Assembly (NCBI GenBank): GCA_022072455.1
Contig: JAJVHY010000004.1
Span: 362,285-426,284, forward strand
Direction: 5' to 3'
Source: Verrucomicrobiia bacterium
GTDB taxonomy: Bacteria; Verrucomicrobiota; Verrucomicrobiia; Palsa-1439
DNA length: 64,000 nt
How positions within the stretch are numbered: position 1 is the first letter of the stretch; each line of letters opens with the position of its first letter. Positions 51,057 through 59,686 of this stretch are shown here, piece by piece. The notes beneath the pieces are model-generated. The model was not told the DNA's origin. It did not search any database and saw nothing but the letters and a program-made list of their open reading frames with translations. The translations under genes and the position numbers were made by a program.

Positions 51057-52340
51057 TTAGTTTTCCTCCCAGTCATCGTCCGTGCCGGTCTCAGTCGGTT
51101 GAAACCGCAGGCGCGTGAAAGTGTCCGCCGGCAAGACGACGCGGCCACAAAAGTCCGTCGTGCCGGTCAGGTTCTTGTCATCGAATTGTTCGAGCGTCAG
51201 CGTGAGCTGGGTGCCGTCGGGGAAATCGGCGCGGACGGACGACGGCACTCGGGCGGCCGGTGTCGACTTGGCAAATTCGATGGCGACAATTTTTGGCAAC
51301 GGAATTTTCACAGCGGCAAAACTATTGGTCAAAAGCGCTTCCCCGCCGGTAATCGCAGTCAACACGCCACTGACTTTGTCGCCGTTGACCAAGCGCACGA
51401 GATCCTCGGCCGGCGCGTGGGTTGAGTCGCTCGGGGTATCGAGCTTGCCGTCCCACTCGGACACGAGGATGTTCGCGAGACGGAGATCGGCCTGGCCTTG
51501 GGATTGGAAATGCAGCGCAGTTCCCTGGCCGGCAAACTCGCCGGGATCAGTCCACTGTTTGAGCAGCACGTTGTCCACGAACACGGCGATGGTTTTCTTG
51601 GGTTTGTTGACGCGAATGGCGACGCGGGCTTTGGTGCGCGGGCGCTGTTCGCCCCACTGGATGTTGCCCTCGAGATTGCGTTGGTTACCGGCGACATTGC
51701 GGTGGAGTTGGAGGTAATTCCCGTTACATGTCAGCAAATAACCGCTCTGGTTGGCGGCGGTGTAGAAGCCGACGCTCCAGTAGGGCTGGCCGCGCCATGC
51801 GATGTCGAATTCAATGCTCGCCACCGCCGGCAAGCCGACGTCTTTGGTGATGACGCTGTACCGGTTGCGCTGGCTGTAGTAACGGCCTTGTTTGTAAGTC
51901 CAACCGGGTTGAAGCGCCTTCCAGTCGGTCGGGCCGGTCGGGCCGGCATACACGACGCTGGGGAGCAACGACCGGCTTTCGAGCCGCTTGAGGGCTGACC
52001 GGCTGAGCCGCAACTTGCCGGCGTACCAGGTCTGGAGCGTCAACGTCTGGGCATCGAGCGCCACGATGTCGCCGGCCAGTTTGTCGCCATTGGTCAACTC
52101 GACGAGCTGGCCGTGCAATTGCCGGGAGGTACGGGGCGGGCGCGGGGCGAGAAGAAGTTCGGCGACGTTGGTGGATTCAAAGACGATGGGTTGGGTGGCG
52201 GCGGGCGTTTGCCAACGCAGGCCGGTCGCAGTGGCGTTGAGGAGTGCGCCATCGAGCCGATCGCCGTTGAGAAATTTCAGGGTGTCACCGGCGTGGAGGA
52301 CCGGCGCGAGGATCAACGGCACTAACGCAAGCGCGCGCAC
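51057..52340 (-). CDS. Secreted beta-rich protein with three NGD-x-x-x-G repeats
   Basis: The protein is 427 residues if started at GTG 52340, which gives a good signal peptide (RALALVPLILAPVLHA). ATG 52421 is possible but would share its bases with the start of the divergent permease gene. Three similar strands occur: LKFLNGDRLDGALLN, VELTNGDKLAGDIVA and VRLVNGDKVSGVLTA. Between the second and third lies a concanavalin/LamG-like beta region (about 150-330). It may bind sugar at the cell surface. The gene is followed by the H-X9-DG-like gene. Confidence 0.6.
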   Translation of the reverse strand: MRALALVPLILAPVLHAGDTLKFLNGDRLDGALLNATATGLRWQTPAATQPIVFESTNVAELLLAPRPPRTSRQLHGQLVELTNGDKLAGDIVALDAQTLTLQTWYAGKLRLSRSALKRLESRSLLPSVVYAGPTGPTDWKALQPGWTYKQGRYYSQRNRYSVITKDVGLPAVASIEFDIAWRGQPYWSVGFYTAANQSGYLLTCNGNYLQLHRNVAGNQRNLEGNIQWGEQRPRTKARVAIRVNKPKKTIAVFVDNVLLKQWTDPGEFAGQGTALHFQSQGQADLRLANILVSEWDGKLDTPSDSTHAPAEDLVRLVNGDKVSGVLTAITGGEALLTNSFAAVKIPLPKIVAIEFAKSTPAARVPSSVRADFPDGTQLTLTLEQFDDKNLTGTTDFCGRVVLPADTFTRLRFQPTETGTDDDWEEN

Positions 52341-52419
52341 GCCGGGAGTTTGGCACAGCCGCCGCCGGCAACGCAAGTGTGGCTTGCGCTCGCCGGGGGC
52401 ACTGTCTAGTCTGCGCGCC

Positions 52420-53154
52420 ATGTTTGATCTGCAACCGTGGCAGTGGGCGTTGGTCGTGCTCGGCGCGTTTTTGGCCGGGGTGTCGAAGACGGGGATCGCC
52501 GGGCTGGGGATTTTGACGGTCGCAATTTATGCGAACGTGTTGCCGGCGAAGGAATCGACCGGGCTGATTCTGCCGATGTTGATCGCGGCGGATGTGATTG
52601 CGGTGGTGTCGTACCGGCGGCATGCGGTGTGGTCGCACATGTGGAAGTTGTTTCCGTGGGTGGCCGGCGGGGTGGTGCTGGGGTATTTCGCGATGGGCCG
52701 CATCAGCAATGTGGGAGTGCGGTATGCGATTGGGACAATTCTGCTTGTGATGACGGCACTGCATTGCTGGCGGAAGTGGCGGCAGTCGGAGAATGTGCCG
52801 CATGCGTGGTGGGTGGCGGCGGCGACCGGGTTGTTGGCGGGGTTCACGACGATGATGGCCAACGCGGCGGGGCCGATCATGGTTCTTTACTGGCTGGCGC
52901 TGGGGTTGCCGAAGATGGAGTTTCTGGGAACGGGGGCGTGGTATTTTCTGATCATCAATGTGTTCAAGGTGCCGTTCAGTTATCACCTCGGGTTGATCAC
53001 CCCGGCGTCGTTGCAGTTCAATTTATGGATGTTGCCGGCGATTGTGGCGGGGACTTTGATGGGGCGGGTGTTTGTGCAACGGATCAATCAGACGTGGTTC
53101 GAGATCCTCGCGCTCGGGTTGACGTTGATCGCGGCGATTCGGCTGCTGTGGTGA
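52420..53154 (+). CDS. TauE/SafE-family membrane permease
   Basis: The protein is 244 residues with about eight hydrophobic segments. The N-terminal LVVLGAFLAGVSKTGIAGLG is the first conserved block of TauE/SafE proteins, and AGFTTMMANAAGPI repeats the pattern in the second half. These carriers export sulfite, sulfoacetate or other organosulfur anions. If the glycan cluster acts on a sulfated substrate the two might be linked, but the genes are far apart. It converges with the PEP-CTERM gene, the stops lying seven bases apart. Confidence 0.85.
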   Translation: MFDLQPWQWALVVLGAFLAGVSKTGIAGLGILTVAIYANVLPAKESTGLILPMLIAADVIAVVSYRRHAVWSHMWKLFPWVAGGVVLGYFAMGRISNVGVRYAIGTILLVMTALHCWRKWRQSENVPHAWWVAAATGLLAGFTTMMANAAGPIMVLYWLALGLPKMEFLGTGAWYFLIINVFKVPFSYHLGLITPASLQFNLWMLPAIVAGTLMGRVFVQRINQTWFEILALGLTLIAAIRLLW

Positions 53155-53161
53155 AAGCCGG

Positions 53162-56100
53162 TTAGAAGCGGTTTTTCGACGCGCCGAACTTCCGATACCG
53201 GCGAACCACCGTGAGCAACACCAAGCCGCATCCAACCAGGACGAAAGCACTCGGTTCAGGGATTACGGTGAGCTGGCCAAACTCCAAAAGTTGAGTCGTG
53301 TCCCACGCCAGCCCCGGGTTCAGCCCCGGCAGGATCAAGCTGGCAAATGAACCGTTTTGGGTGCCGAATTCAAACAGCTTGAATGTATCGCCGGCCACCA
53401 GCACGCCGCCGATGTTAACGACGTTCAGGGTGCCGCCGTAGGTCAGGATGCCAGTAACTTGGACGAGGTCGTTGCTGGCAGGTAAGGCGGTATTCAATTC
53501 CATGACAGTCGTGGCGTTCGCTGCCAAGGTCAGGTTGGCGGTGTAGGTCAGCGTCCCGATGCTGTTGCCAGGGCTGAGTGTGGCGCCGTTGCCAATGGTT
53601 ACGTTGCCCAAAACAGTGCCATTGCCCGACAAGGTCTGGTTCGGCGCCAGGGTTAGGCCGCCGCTGAGGGCGGTAACGTTAAACGTGGCACCCGCGCTGA
53701 CATTGAAGTAGCTGGTGTTGGTCACCACTGCCGACGGGCCGAGAGTCAGGATGCCGCCCTGGATGAGGGTCGGCCCGGTATACTGCTGCCACCCGTTCAA
53801 GACGACTGTGCCGGCCGTGGTCTTGGTCAAACCAACATTGCCACCGAGAGTGACCGCCACTGTCCCGGCCTGCACGTCGAAATCGCTCGTGCTGGTCAAC
53901 CGCCCGACGCCGCCGGTGATTGTGCCGCTGATCAACTGCACGCCCGCCACGGTGTCGTTATTGGCCGAGATGTCGAGCGTGCCGCCATTGACGACCACAC
54001 CGGCAGAGTTGGCGATCATGTCAGTGCTGGCGCCGGTGTATTTGACGGTGGCACCGGTGTTAATCGTCAAACCGCCGCTGCTGATCGCGTTGGCAGTACC
54101 GGATTTATTCAATTCGAGTCGCCCGCCGTTGACCGTCGTCAGTCCGCTGTAGGTGTTGGCCGCCGAACCATCGAAACGCAAGGTGCCAATTTCGGTCTTC
54201 GTCAAACCACCGTTCCCGGTGATTGCGCCGTTCAAGGTGACCAAGCCCACGATGTTCGTGCCGCCACCGACTTGGAAGGTTAGGTCGCCGGTGAGGGCGG
54301 GGTATGCGCTGTTAATGAGGATGTTGGTGGTGGGCTGATCGTCGCTGTTAAAAATGAACGACCCCGCCGTGGGGAAGCTGACCGTGTTGGTGGTCAAGGT
54401 CAAGATGCCCAAGCGGTTGGCGACGCCGGCACCAGAAGCAAACGTCAACAGATTGGCCGGCGCAGCACCACCGGCGACAGTGAAATCGAGGATTGCTCCA
54501 GACTGAACGATGATGGGCGACGCATTGATCGAATTCAGCGTGAAGACGAAGAGCCGGCCACTGGTCACCGTAATTGTTCCGATAGTGTTGTTGCCGGATG
54601 GCCGATTCAGAATGAGATCCGATCCACCGGTCGTCAATCCGCCACCACCACTGATTGCGCCTGACGAGTAGAGGGGGACACCAAGATCCAAATTTCCACC
54701 GCCAGCGCTTAGCGTGATCGCTCGCGTACCAAGATCCACCACAGTCGCCCCCGTCGTTCGCAGGGTTGCTCCGTTGGCAAAGGTGAGACTGCCGCTGCCC
54801 AAGTTGCCGCTGGAGCTGATGGAGAGCGTGCCGCCGCTGATCGTGGTCAGGCCGTCGTACGTATTGTCGCCGGCCAGAACCAGTGTTCCGGCTCCGTCCT
54901 TGAACAGGCGCATGTCGCCACCACTGGCCGTGATATCACCAGTGACCGTGATATTGCCGGCACCGCCAAAAGTCAGATCCTTGTTGTTGTTCAATCCAGT
55001 CTCGCCAATGTTGCCACTGATCGTGAGGAGGTCAGCATCGGAGTTGATTCGGTGGACACCCGTGACGTTCGCCAGCGTGAGCGCGCCCGCCCAACTGTTG
55101 CTGCCGCTGATGTTTCGCAACGCGCCGGCGCCGCCAATGCCGGTGCCATTCAACGACAATGCCTCGGCCCCGACCGCAATGCCGCCAATTAATTCCAACG
55201 CCGCGCCGCTGGCCACGGTCACCCCACCCGCCACTGTGCCCAGCGCCGTATTGTTCGCGGCCCGTAATGTACCGCCGTTGATCGTCGTGGCCCCTGTGTA
55301 GCTGTTGGTGCCGCTGAGTGTGAGAGCGCCGCCCGTCACCGTCAAGGTCAGCGTCCCCGACCCCGAGGTCCGGTCGGCAATCGTTCCGCCGAAGGAGCCA
55401 CCGTTGGTCACCGTGAGGGTGCTGAGTCCATTGCCATTGTTCAAGAGCGTGCCGCCGCCGCCATTGAGCGCGCCGAAGTTAGCATTCTTGCCGTTCAAGT
55501 TGACCAAGCCGCCGTCAATTGTGGCGCTACCGGTGATGGTGGAATTGCCGGCCAAGAGATTCGTGCCGCCAGTTTGGGTAAAGTTGTTGTTGAGCGTCCC
55601 CTGCCATGTGAACGCAGCGGAATTGCTGACCGGCCCGGTGAAGGTGATGTTATTCGTGAGATAAACCTTACCGGCATTGATCAATCCGCCCCGCAAGATG
55701 GCGTTAGCCACACTGCTGGTGAGCACGCCGGCCCCGCTGATTGTCAGCAGTCCGTTGCTCATGGTCTGACCATTGAGATTCAAAATCCCGCCACTGACTG
55801 TGGCCGCGCCGGTAATGGTTGTGGCGCCACTGAGGAGGTTGGTGCCTTGCGTCTGCAAGAAGCTGTTACTGATGACGCCGCTCCAATTCATGCTGCCTTG
55901 GTTGACGAGCGGCGCCACGATTACGCCCGTGCCGAGGAGCACGCCGTTGCTTTGGTTGGTCAATATGCCGCCGCGAAGAGTGGTGATGCCGGTGGCGAAA
56001 TTGAGGACGCCATTATTGGTCCAATCGCTGACAACATTCAGCGTCCCCAGATTGCGCAGGTCAATCCGCCCAGTATTCAGCAAGCCATTGGTCACCGTGA

Positions 56101-56836
56101 GCAGAGAGTTGGTAATCACGAAATATTGATCCGTGCGGTTACCGGCCACACTCAAGCTGCCGCCAACGGTCAGCGTTGAATTTGCCATCAGTGTTTGGTT
56201 CGTCAAATCACCACCACTGACTGACATGTTGCTGGCCAGCAGCATTGTGACTGACGTGAACCGCAGGCTGTTGCTGGCATTGCGAACGCCGCCACCGAGA
56301 AAAGTCAGGGTATCAGCCCGCAGCGTCCCACCGGCAAACGACAGGGTGGAGCCAGCGCCCGCCGAGCTGCCGCCGTCAAAGAGGATCGTCTTTGCTGTCA
56401 CGTTATTCGAGAAGTTGAGAGTCAAACGACCGGTACCAGTCGCGCCACCGAACACCAATGCGCCAGCACCATTGGTGAGAAAGGTTTGCCCCCGCAGCAA
56501 CACCGAAATCGTTCGCCCTGAACTCGTCGTGGTATTCGTGACAAACAAGCTATCCGCAGTGAATATATTCGCCGTGGCATTGGTCACAATGATTGCATTG
56601 TTGCCGGTTCCGGTAAATGTTAAGTAGGCATTGTCACCATTGCCCGGCTGGCCGCCGGTCCAGTTGCCGGTCAGGTTCAAATTATAGGTGCCGCCCGACA
56701 ATTGGTTCCACTGACGGTTCGCGGCATCAACTGACGACATAATCGTGAGGCTAAAAAATGTCGCCACCAAGGTCATACTCCGTCGCATGGATAACCACAA
56801 GCAGTGGTTCTTTTCGTCCTTATGATTCAGATTCAT
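53162..56836 (-). CDS. Autotransporter-associated beta-strand repeat protein with PEP-CTERM signal
   Basis: The protein is 1224 residues; ATG 56836 follows AGGA. The signal peptide starts after a basic leader (SMRRSMTLVATFFSLTIMSS) and ends near VDAA. The body is made of repeated beta-strand units of the PATR type: GTLTLTVTGGALTLSGTN, GTLVLAGDNTYDGLTTISGG, GTLRFDGSAANTYSGLTTV and similar. The C-terminus is a classical PEP-CTERM tail: VIPEPSAF, a hydrophobic helix, then VRRYRKF. It should be cut by an exosortase and anchored or secreted with exopolysaccharide. The upstream DNA resembles that of a broken gene at 57243. Confidence 0.9.
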   Translation of the reverse strand: MNLNHKDEKNHCLWLSMRRSMTLVATFFSLTIMSSVDAANRQWNQLSGGTYNLNLTGNWTGGQPGNGDNAYLTFTGTGNNAIIVTNATANIFTADSLFVTNTTTSSGRTISVLLRGQTFLTNGAGALVFGGATGTGRLTLNFSNNVTAKTILFDGGSSAGAGSTLSFAGGTLRADTLTFLGGGVRNASNSLRFTSVTMLLASNMSVSGGDLTNQTLMANSTLTVGGSLSVAGNRTDQYFVITNSLLTVTNGLLNTGRIDLRNLGTLNVVSDWTNNGVLNFATGITTLRGGILTNQSNGVLLGTGVIVAPLVNQGSMNWSGVISNSFLQTQGTNLLSGATTITGAATVSGGILNLNGQTMSNGLLTISGAGVLTSSVANAILRGGLINAGKVYLTNNITFTGPVSNSAAFTWQGTLNNNFTQTGGTNLLAGNSTITGSATIDGGLVNLNGKNANFGALNGGGGTLLNNGNGLSTLTVTNGGSFGGTIADRTSGSGTLTLTVTGGALTLSGTNSYTGATTINGGTLRAANNTALGTVAGGVTVASGAALELIGGIAVGAEALSLNGTGIGGAGALRNISGSNSWAGALTLANVTGVHRINSDADLLTISGNIGETGLNNNKDLTFGGAGNITVTGDITASGGDMRLFKDGAGTLVLAGDNTYDGLTTISGGTLSISSSGNLGSGSLTFANGATLRTTGATVVDLGTRAITLSAGGGNLDLGVPLYSSGAISGGGGLTTGGSDLILNRPSGNNTIGTITVTSGRLFVFTLNSINASPIIVQSGAILDFTVAGGAAPANLLTFASGAGVANRLGILTLTTNTVSFPTAGSFIFNSDDQPTTNILINSAYPALTGDLTFQVGGGTNIVGLVTLNGAITGNGGLTKTEIGTLRFDGSAANTYSGLTTVNGGRLELNKSGTANAISSGGLTINTGATVKYTGASTDMIANSAGVVVNGGTLDISANNDTVAGVQLISGTITGGVGRLTSTSDFDVQAGTVAVTLGGNVGLTKTTAGTVVLNGWQQYTGPTLIQGGILTLGPSAVVTNTSYFNVSAGATFNVTALSGGLTLAPNQTLSGNGTVLGNVTIGNGATLSPGNSIGTLTYTANLTLAANATTVMELNTALPASNDLVQVTGILTYGGTLNVVNIGGVLVAGDTFKLFEFGTQNGSFASLILPGLNPGLAWDTTQLLEFGQLTVIPEPSAFVLVGCGLVLLTVVRRYRKFGASKNRF

Positions 56837-56884
56837 GATTCCTGTCTCACTATGTCTACAACTCTTGCCTTCAGCTGTGTTCCC

Positions 56885-57030
56885 ACAACTGGCAAGTATA
56901 CGAGTGGTTGGCACGTCCTCGTGGTAACTAAGCAGTTATTTGGCCCACCAATTTTTGTACATTTTTGCGCATCTGCCACGTGAGTATTCGTTGTTTTTCC
57001 CTTTGGGAGAAGCACTTACCAAAATGAACT
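56885..57030 (-). promoter_or_regulatory. Upstream region of the PEP-CTERM gene, conserved with 57699-57850
   Basis: The 56837-57242 gap has no gene. Its first half contains the blocks ACAACTGGCA (56885-56894), GGTAACTAAGCAGTTATTTGGC (at 56922), TTGTACA (56955-56961) and a TTTTTCCCTTT stretch near 56994, in this order on the + strand. The same blocks occur upstream of the PEP-CTERM relic, so they are probably promoter or operator sequence of a shared regulon. The second half (57031-57242) shows nothing recognisable. Confidence 0.5.
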
Positions 57031-57242
57031 CCCTTGATGAAGAAGCTCCGTAGACCCTTCAAAAACAAGGCACTAGCCGTGCTGTCCCTCCGTCGAATAC
57101 GCCATGTTAAGCCAGCTCGTGATGATCATTAGGTCGAACCAAACGAAGACACTATTCGCTACAAAAACGGCCATGGTGAAGCGTGCGCCTCTCGTCAGTG
57201 TGACGATTTTGTCCAGCTTCAACCCACCGACATACCTCCCTA

Positions 57243-57576
57243 TCAACACAGTTGCCTCCGCCTCTCACCACGAGCATTCCGGCGGCGGATGCCCCAAGCC
57301 GTCAAGGCACCGGCGTACACCAACAGTAGAATATTGGGTTCGGGAATCAGCCAGACATTCGTCAGGAGAACCAGTTGGTTGGCTTCGTCGATGTAGACCT
57401 GAAACGTCCAGTTGTCGCCCAAGTTAAATGCGATGCTGTCAGCAGCAATGACGTCGTTGGTGGTCGCGCCCAGTTGCCAGACGATTAAAGTTCAGGGTGC
57501 CCGACGTGCCAGTCCAATTCCGATTGGACGCGACGGCTGCGGACGACAGGATCACGCACAAACCACCCACGAGCAT
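57243..57576 (-). pseudogene. Frameshifted small PEP-CTERM protein
   Basis: From ATG 57576 the frame reads a signal peptide (MLVGGLCVILSSAAVA) and NRNWTGTSGTLNFNR, then leaves sense near 57480. In another frame, from the Trp codon at 57477-57479, it continues WQLGATTNDVIAADSIAF, a GDNWTFQVYIDE stretch and a PEP-CTERM tail (WLIPEPNILLLVYAGALTAW followed by IRRRNARG). It ends at the TGA at 57243-57245. One extra base explains the shift. The whole is only about 110 residues, so internal deletion is also likely. Confidence 0.62.
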
Positions 57577-57698
57577 GGGCCACCCCAGCCAAAGCACTTC
57601 CCACCGCGGTCCGCGGGCAGCAACTTCGTTTGAGACAATGGTTTTGTTTCATAATTCTGGTCACTCAATTACGACAGAATCGCCTCAGTTGCGTCCTG

Positions 57699-57850
57699 AC
57701 AACTGGCAGCGATACGAGAATTTGACTGGGCTGGAGGGTAACCAAGCAGTTTTCTGGCTTAGCGGTTTATTGAACATTCTTGTACAGTCTAATAACGTAA
57801 ACACATCGCTTTTCCCTTCGACAAAGCCACTTACGACAAATTGTTCTGGC
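57699..57850 (-). promoter_or_regulatory. Upstream region of the PEP-CTERM relic, conserved with 56885-57030
   Basis: The 57577-57898 gap carries no gene. Within it the blocks ACAACTGGCA (57699-57708), GGTAACCAAGCAGTTTTCTG (at 57737), TTGTACA (57780-57786) and TTTTCCCTT (near 57810) repeat the order seen upstream of the large PEP-CTERM gene. The spacings are 38 and 43 bases against 37 and 33. The similarity points to a duplicated promoter region. Confidence 0.5.
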
Positions 57851-57898
57851 GTTTAGAGACCACCAGCAGAAAGAAGGACTGAGCCAACTGGTTTAGAA

Positions 57899-58924
57899 AT
57901 GTGCGAGCTCTTGTACAATCGGGGGCGTTTAGCATTGGATTTTTTCCGACTGGCGGACTACCGTTTCGCCGTGTTGCTAAACCTTCGCAACCCCTTTTTG
58001 TATTATGCCGCTTGGCTCTGTAGCGGCGCTTTAAGCCTTTGTTTGGCTCAGACGGACGCTGGCCTGAAGAACGCGCTACAGTTGCTAACCCGCGCGCAGA
58101 GCCAAGCCAGCAATGCCCAGCGAATTAATCTTTATGAGGAAGCAATTGAGCAGTGCCGGCTAATCGCCAAGACTTCTTCCAACTATTGCGCGGCACAGAC
58201 AGTGTGGGCGATTAGCCTGGTGGATCTGGCGCAGATAGTCACCCAAAGCATTGAGTCCGCTGATTACTCGCATCAAGCGCAAACGCGACTGGCGCTGGCT
58301 GAACAATGTGACCCACAGTCGTGGCTCGTGCACCAAACGTGGGGCCGTTTATTGTTGTTTGAGGCGGAACGTCAGCCATCAGCCCCGAAAACCGCAGAGC
58401 GACTACTCGTCCCAGCGCAACTCCGTTTTGAGAAAGCCCGGCAGGCGGCTGCTTTCAAGAGTGATCAGGCCGATGCGGACTATCACGCCAGCCTCTGTCT
58501 GATCCGCCGCGCTGAACAGACGGCCGATCGCCCACAGAAGTTGACGTTGTACGCCGCGGCCGCCCGACTCTGTGAACGCGCGGCGCAGGTGACTGGTTTT
58601 GTCAAGGCTGCTCAAGTGCAGGGCTTGTGGGGAGTGGTGTTGCTGGAAATGGGCAAGCTGGAAGGTGACCGCCGCTCAATCCGCCAAGGCGTTGAGCGCC
58701 TTCAGTTTTCCCTGAAGACATCTGCGAACGATCTACAAGCGCGCTACAACCTCGCCTGTGCCTACGCGGTCCTAGAACAATCGGACTTGGCAATCAAGGA
58801 ACTCCGCGTGTGTGTGGAAGGGGATCCAACGGGCAAGTACCGGCGGGCGGCAGAGAAGGATCAAGACTTTGCAACACTCCGCCACCGTGACGAGTTCCGC
58901 GAGCTGGTGCCCGCCTCGAATTGA
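57899..58924 (+). CDS. TPR-like helical repeat protein
   Basis: The protein is 341 residues from ATG 57899. It has an early hydrophobic stretch (about residues 25-50, FAVLLNLRNPFLYYAAWLCS) that could be a signal anchor. Helix pairs follow through the whole length (INLYEEAIEQCRLIAKTS, ARYNLACAYAVLEQSDLAIK), ending in DQDFATLRHRDEFRELV, a tail common in tetratricopeptide proteins. It is likely a scaffold or chaperone-like partner. It lies between PEP-CTERM genes but is transcribed the other way and shows no sorting signal. Confidence 0.7.
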   Translation: MCELLYNRGRLALDFFRLADYRFAVLLNLRNPFLYYAAWLCSGALSLCLAQTDAGLKNALQLLTRAQSQASNAQRINLYEEAIEQCRLIAKTSSNYCAAQTVWAISLVDLAQIVTQSIESADYSHQAQTRLALAEQCDPQSWLVHQTWGRLLLFEAERQPSAPKTAERLLVPAQLRFEKARQAAAFKSDQADADYHASLCLIRRAEQTADRPQKLTLYAAAARLCERAAQVTGFVKAAQVQGLWGVVLLEMGKLEGDRRSIRQGVERLQFSLKTSANDLQARYNLACAYAVLEQSDLAIKELRVCVEGDPTGKYRRAAEKDQDFATLRHRDEFRELVPASN

Positions 58925-58960
58925 GAGCGTAAAAGCGCCGGTGGCACTCGGCAAACTTCG

Positions 58961-59611
58961 TCAGCGTGCCGACGGTTTCGGCATTCGCGCTTGGGCGCGG
59001 CGGCGGGCCACAATCATTAGACCACCGGTCAGGAACAGCAACGCGACACTGGGCTCAGGGACAACACTCGCGAGGCCGTAGGTATTTAATGGCCCCACCC
59101 CGAGATCCTGCAGAAGCAGCGTCCCGAATCCGTCGTTGGCGGTTGTCGAAAGCGGATTGAAAAGACTATCGTAAATCGACAAGGAAAACTGGTCGGGTGT
59201 AGAAGGGGCCGTGGGATTGGGGTTCGTCGTCAGGGTTAAGTCAAACTGCAACACTGTGCCGGGCTGAAATTTCACCAGGTACGTGGTACTCGGATCATCG
59301 GTTAGCGTGAGCGGACCGGGGTTAAGTGTCCCCGAGACATTGCCACTACTGGAGTCCGGATCGCTCACAAGCGTTCCCCCGGTCACGCCGAAACTTTGGA
59401 TCGTGGCGGTGTTGTTCACGAGATCATTGCCATCAATGTCAATGAGTTGGAAGAAAAGATAGTAGTCCGTTAGCGGAGTCAACGAGGTCGTGTCAAAACT
59501 GTATAAGGTGGCGTACCCGACCTGTGCGCTGAGTGCGACAATACACCCAACAATCAGCGAATAAATATGGCGTTTTTTTACCATGAAAAATACGCGATAT
59601 TTATCACTCAT
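58961..59611 (-). CDS. PEP-CTERM sorting-domain protein (216 aa)
   Basis: The protein is 216 residues; ATG 59611 has AAGGTG upstream at a better distance than ATG 59614. It has a basic leader and signal peptide (KKRHIYSLIVGCIVALSAQVGYA) cut near residue 36. A beta-rich mature part of about 140 residues follows, low in charge. The tail has the PEP-CTERM form: VVPEPSVALLFLTGGLMIVA, then RRRAQARMP. It would be processed by an exosortase. The mature domain resembles short secreted PEP-CTERM proteins without known activity. Confidence 0.85.
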   Translation of the reverse strand: MSDKYRVFFMVKKRHIYSLIVGCIVALSAQVGYATLYSFDTTSLTPLTDYYLFFQLIDIDGNDLVNNTATIQSFGVTGGTLVSDPDSSSGNVSGTLNPGPLTLTDDPSTTYLVKFQPGTVLQFDLTLTTNPNPTAPSTPDQFSLSIYDSLFNPLSTTANDGFGTLLLQDLGVGPLNTYGLASVVPEPSVALLFLTGGLMIVARRRAQARMPKPSAR

Positions 59612-59686
59612 CACCTTGCCAGCGTCAAGTTTGAATATGTTTGATGGCCGATCAATGACTCCAACTGTGTTGTTGGTATTTCCAGT

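Noticed and set aside
53715..56627. Several + strand frames of 60-200 residues
   Set aside because: They are mirror images of the repetitive beta-strand gene (Pro/Val/Leu-rich) and appear at each repeat.
56930..56960. Sigma-54 promoter upstream of the PEP-CTERM gene
   Set aside because: A GG-N10-GC spacing can be found on the minus strand at 56929-56943, but the GG is not kept in the duplicated region near 57750 and the rest of the consensus is poor.
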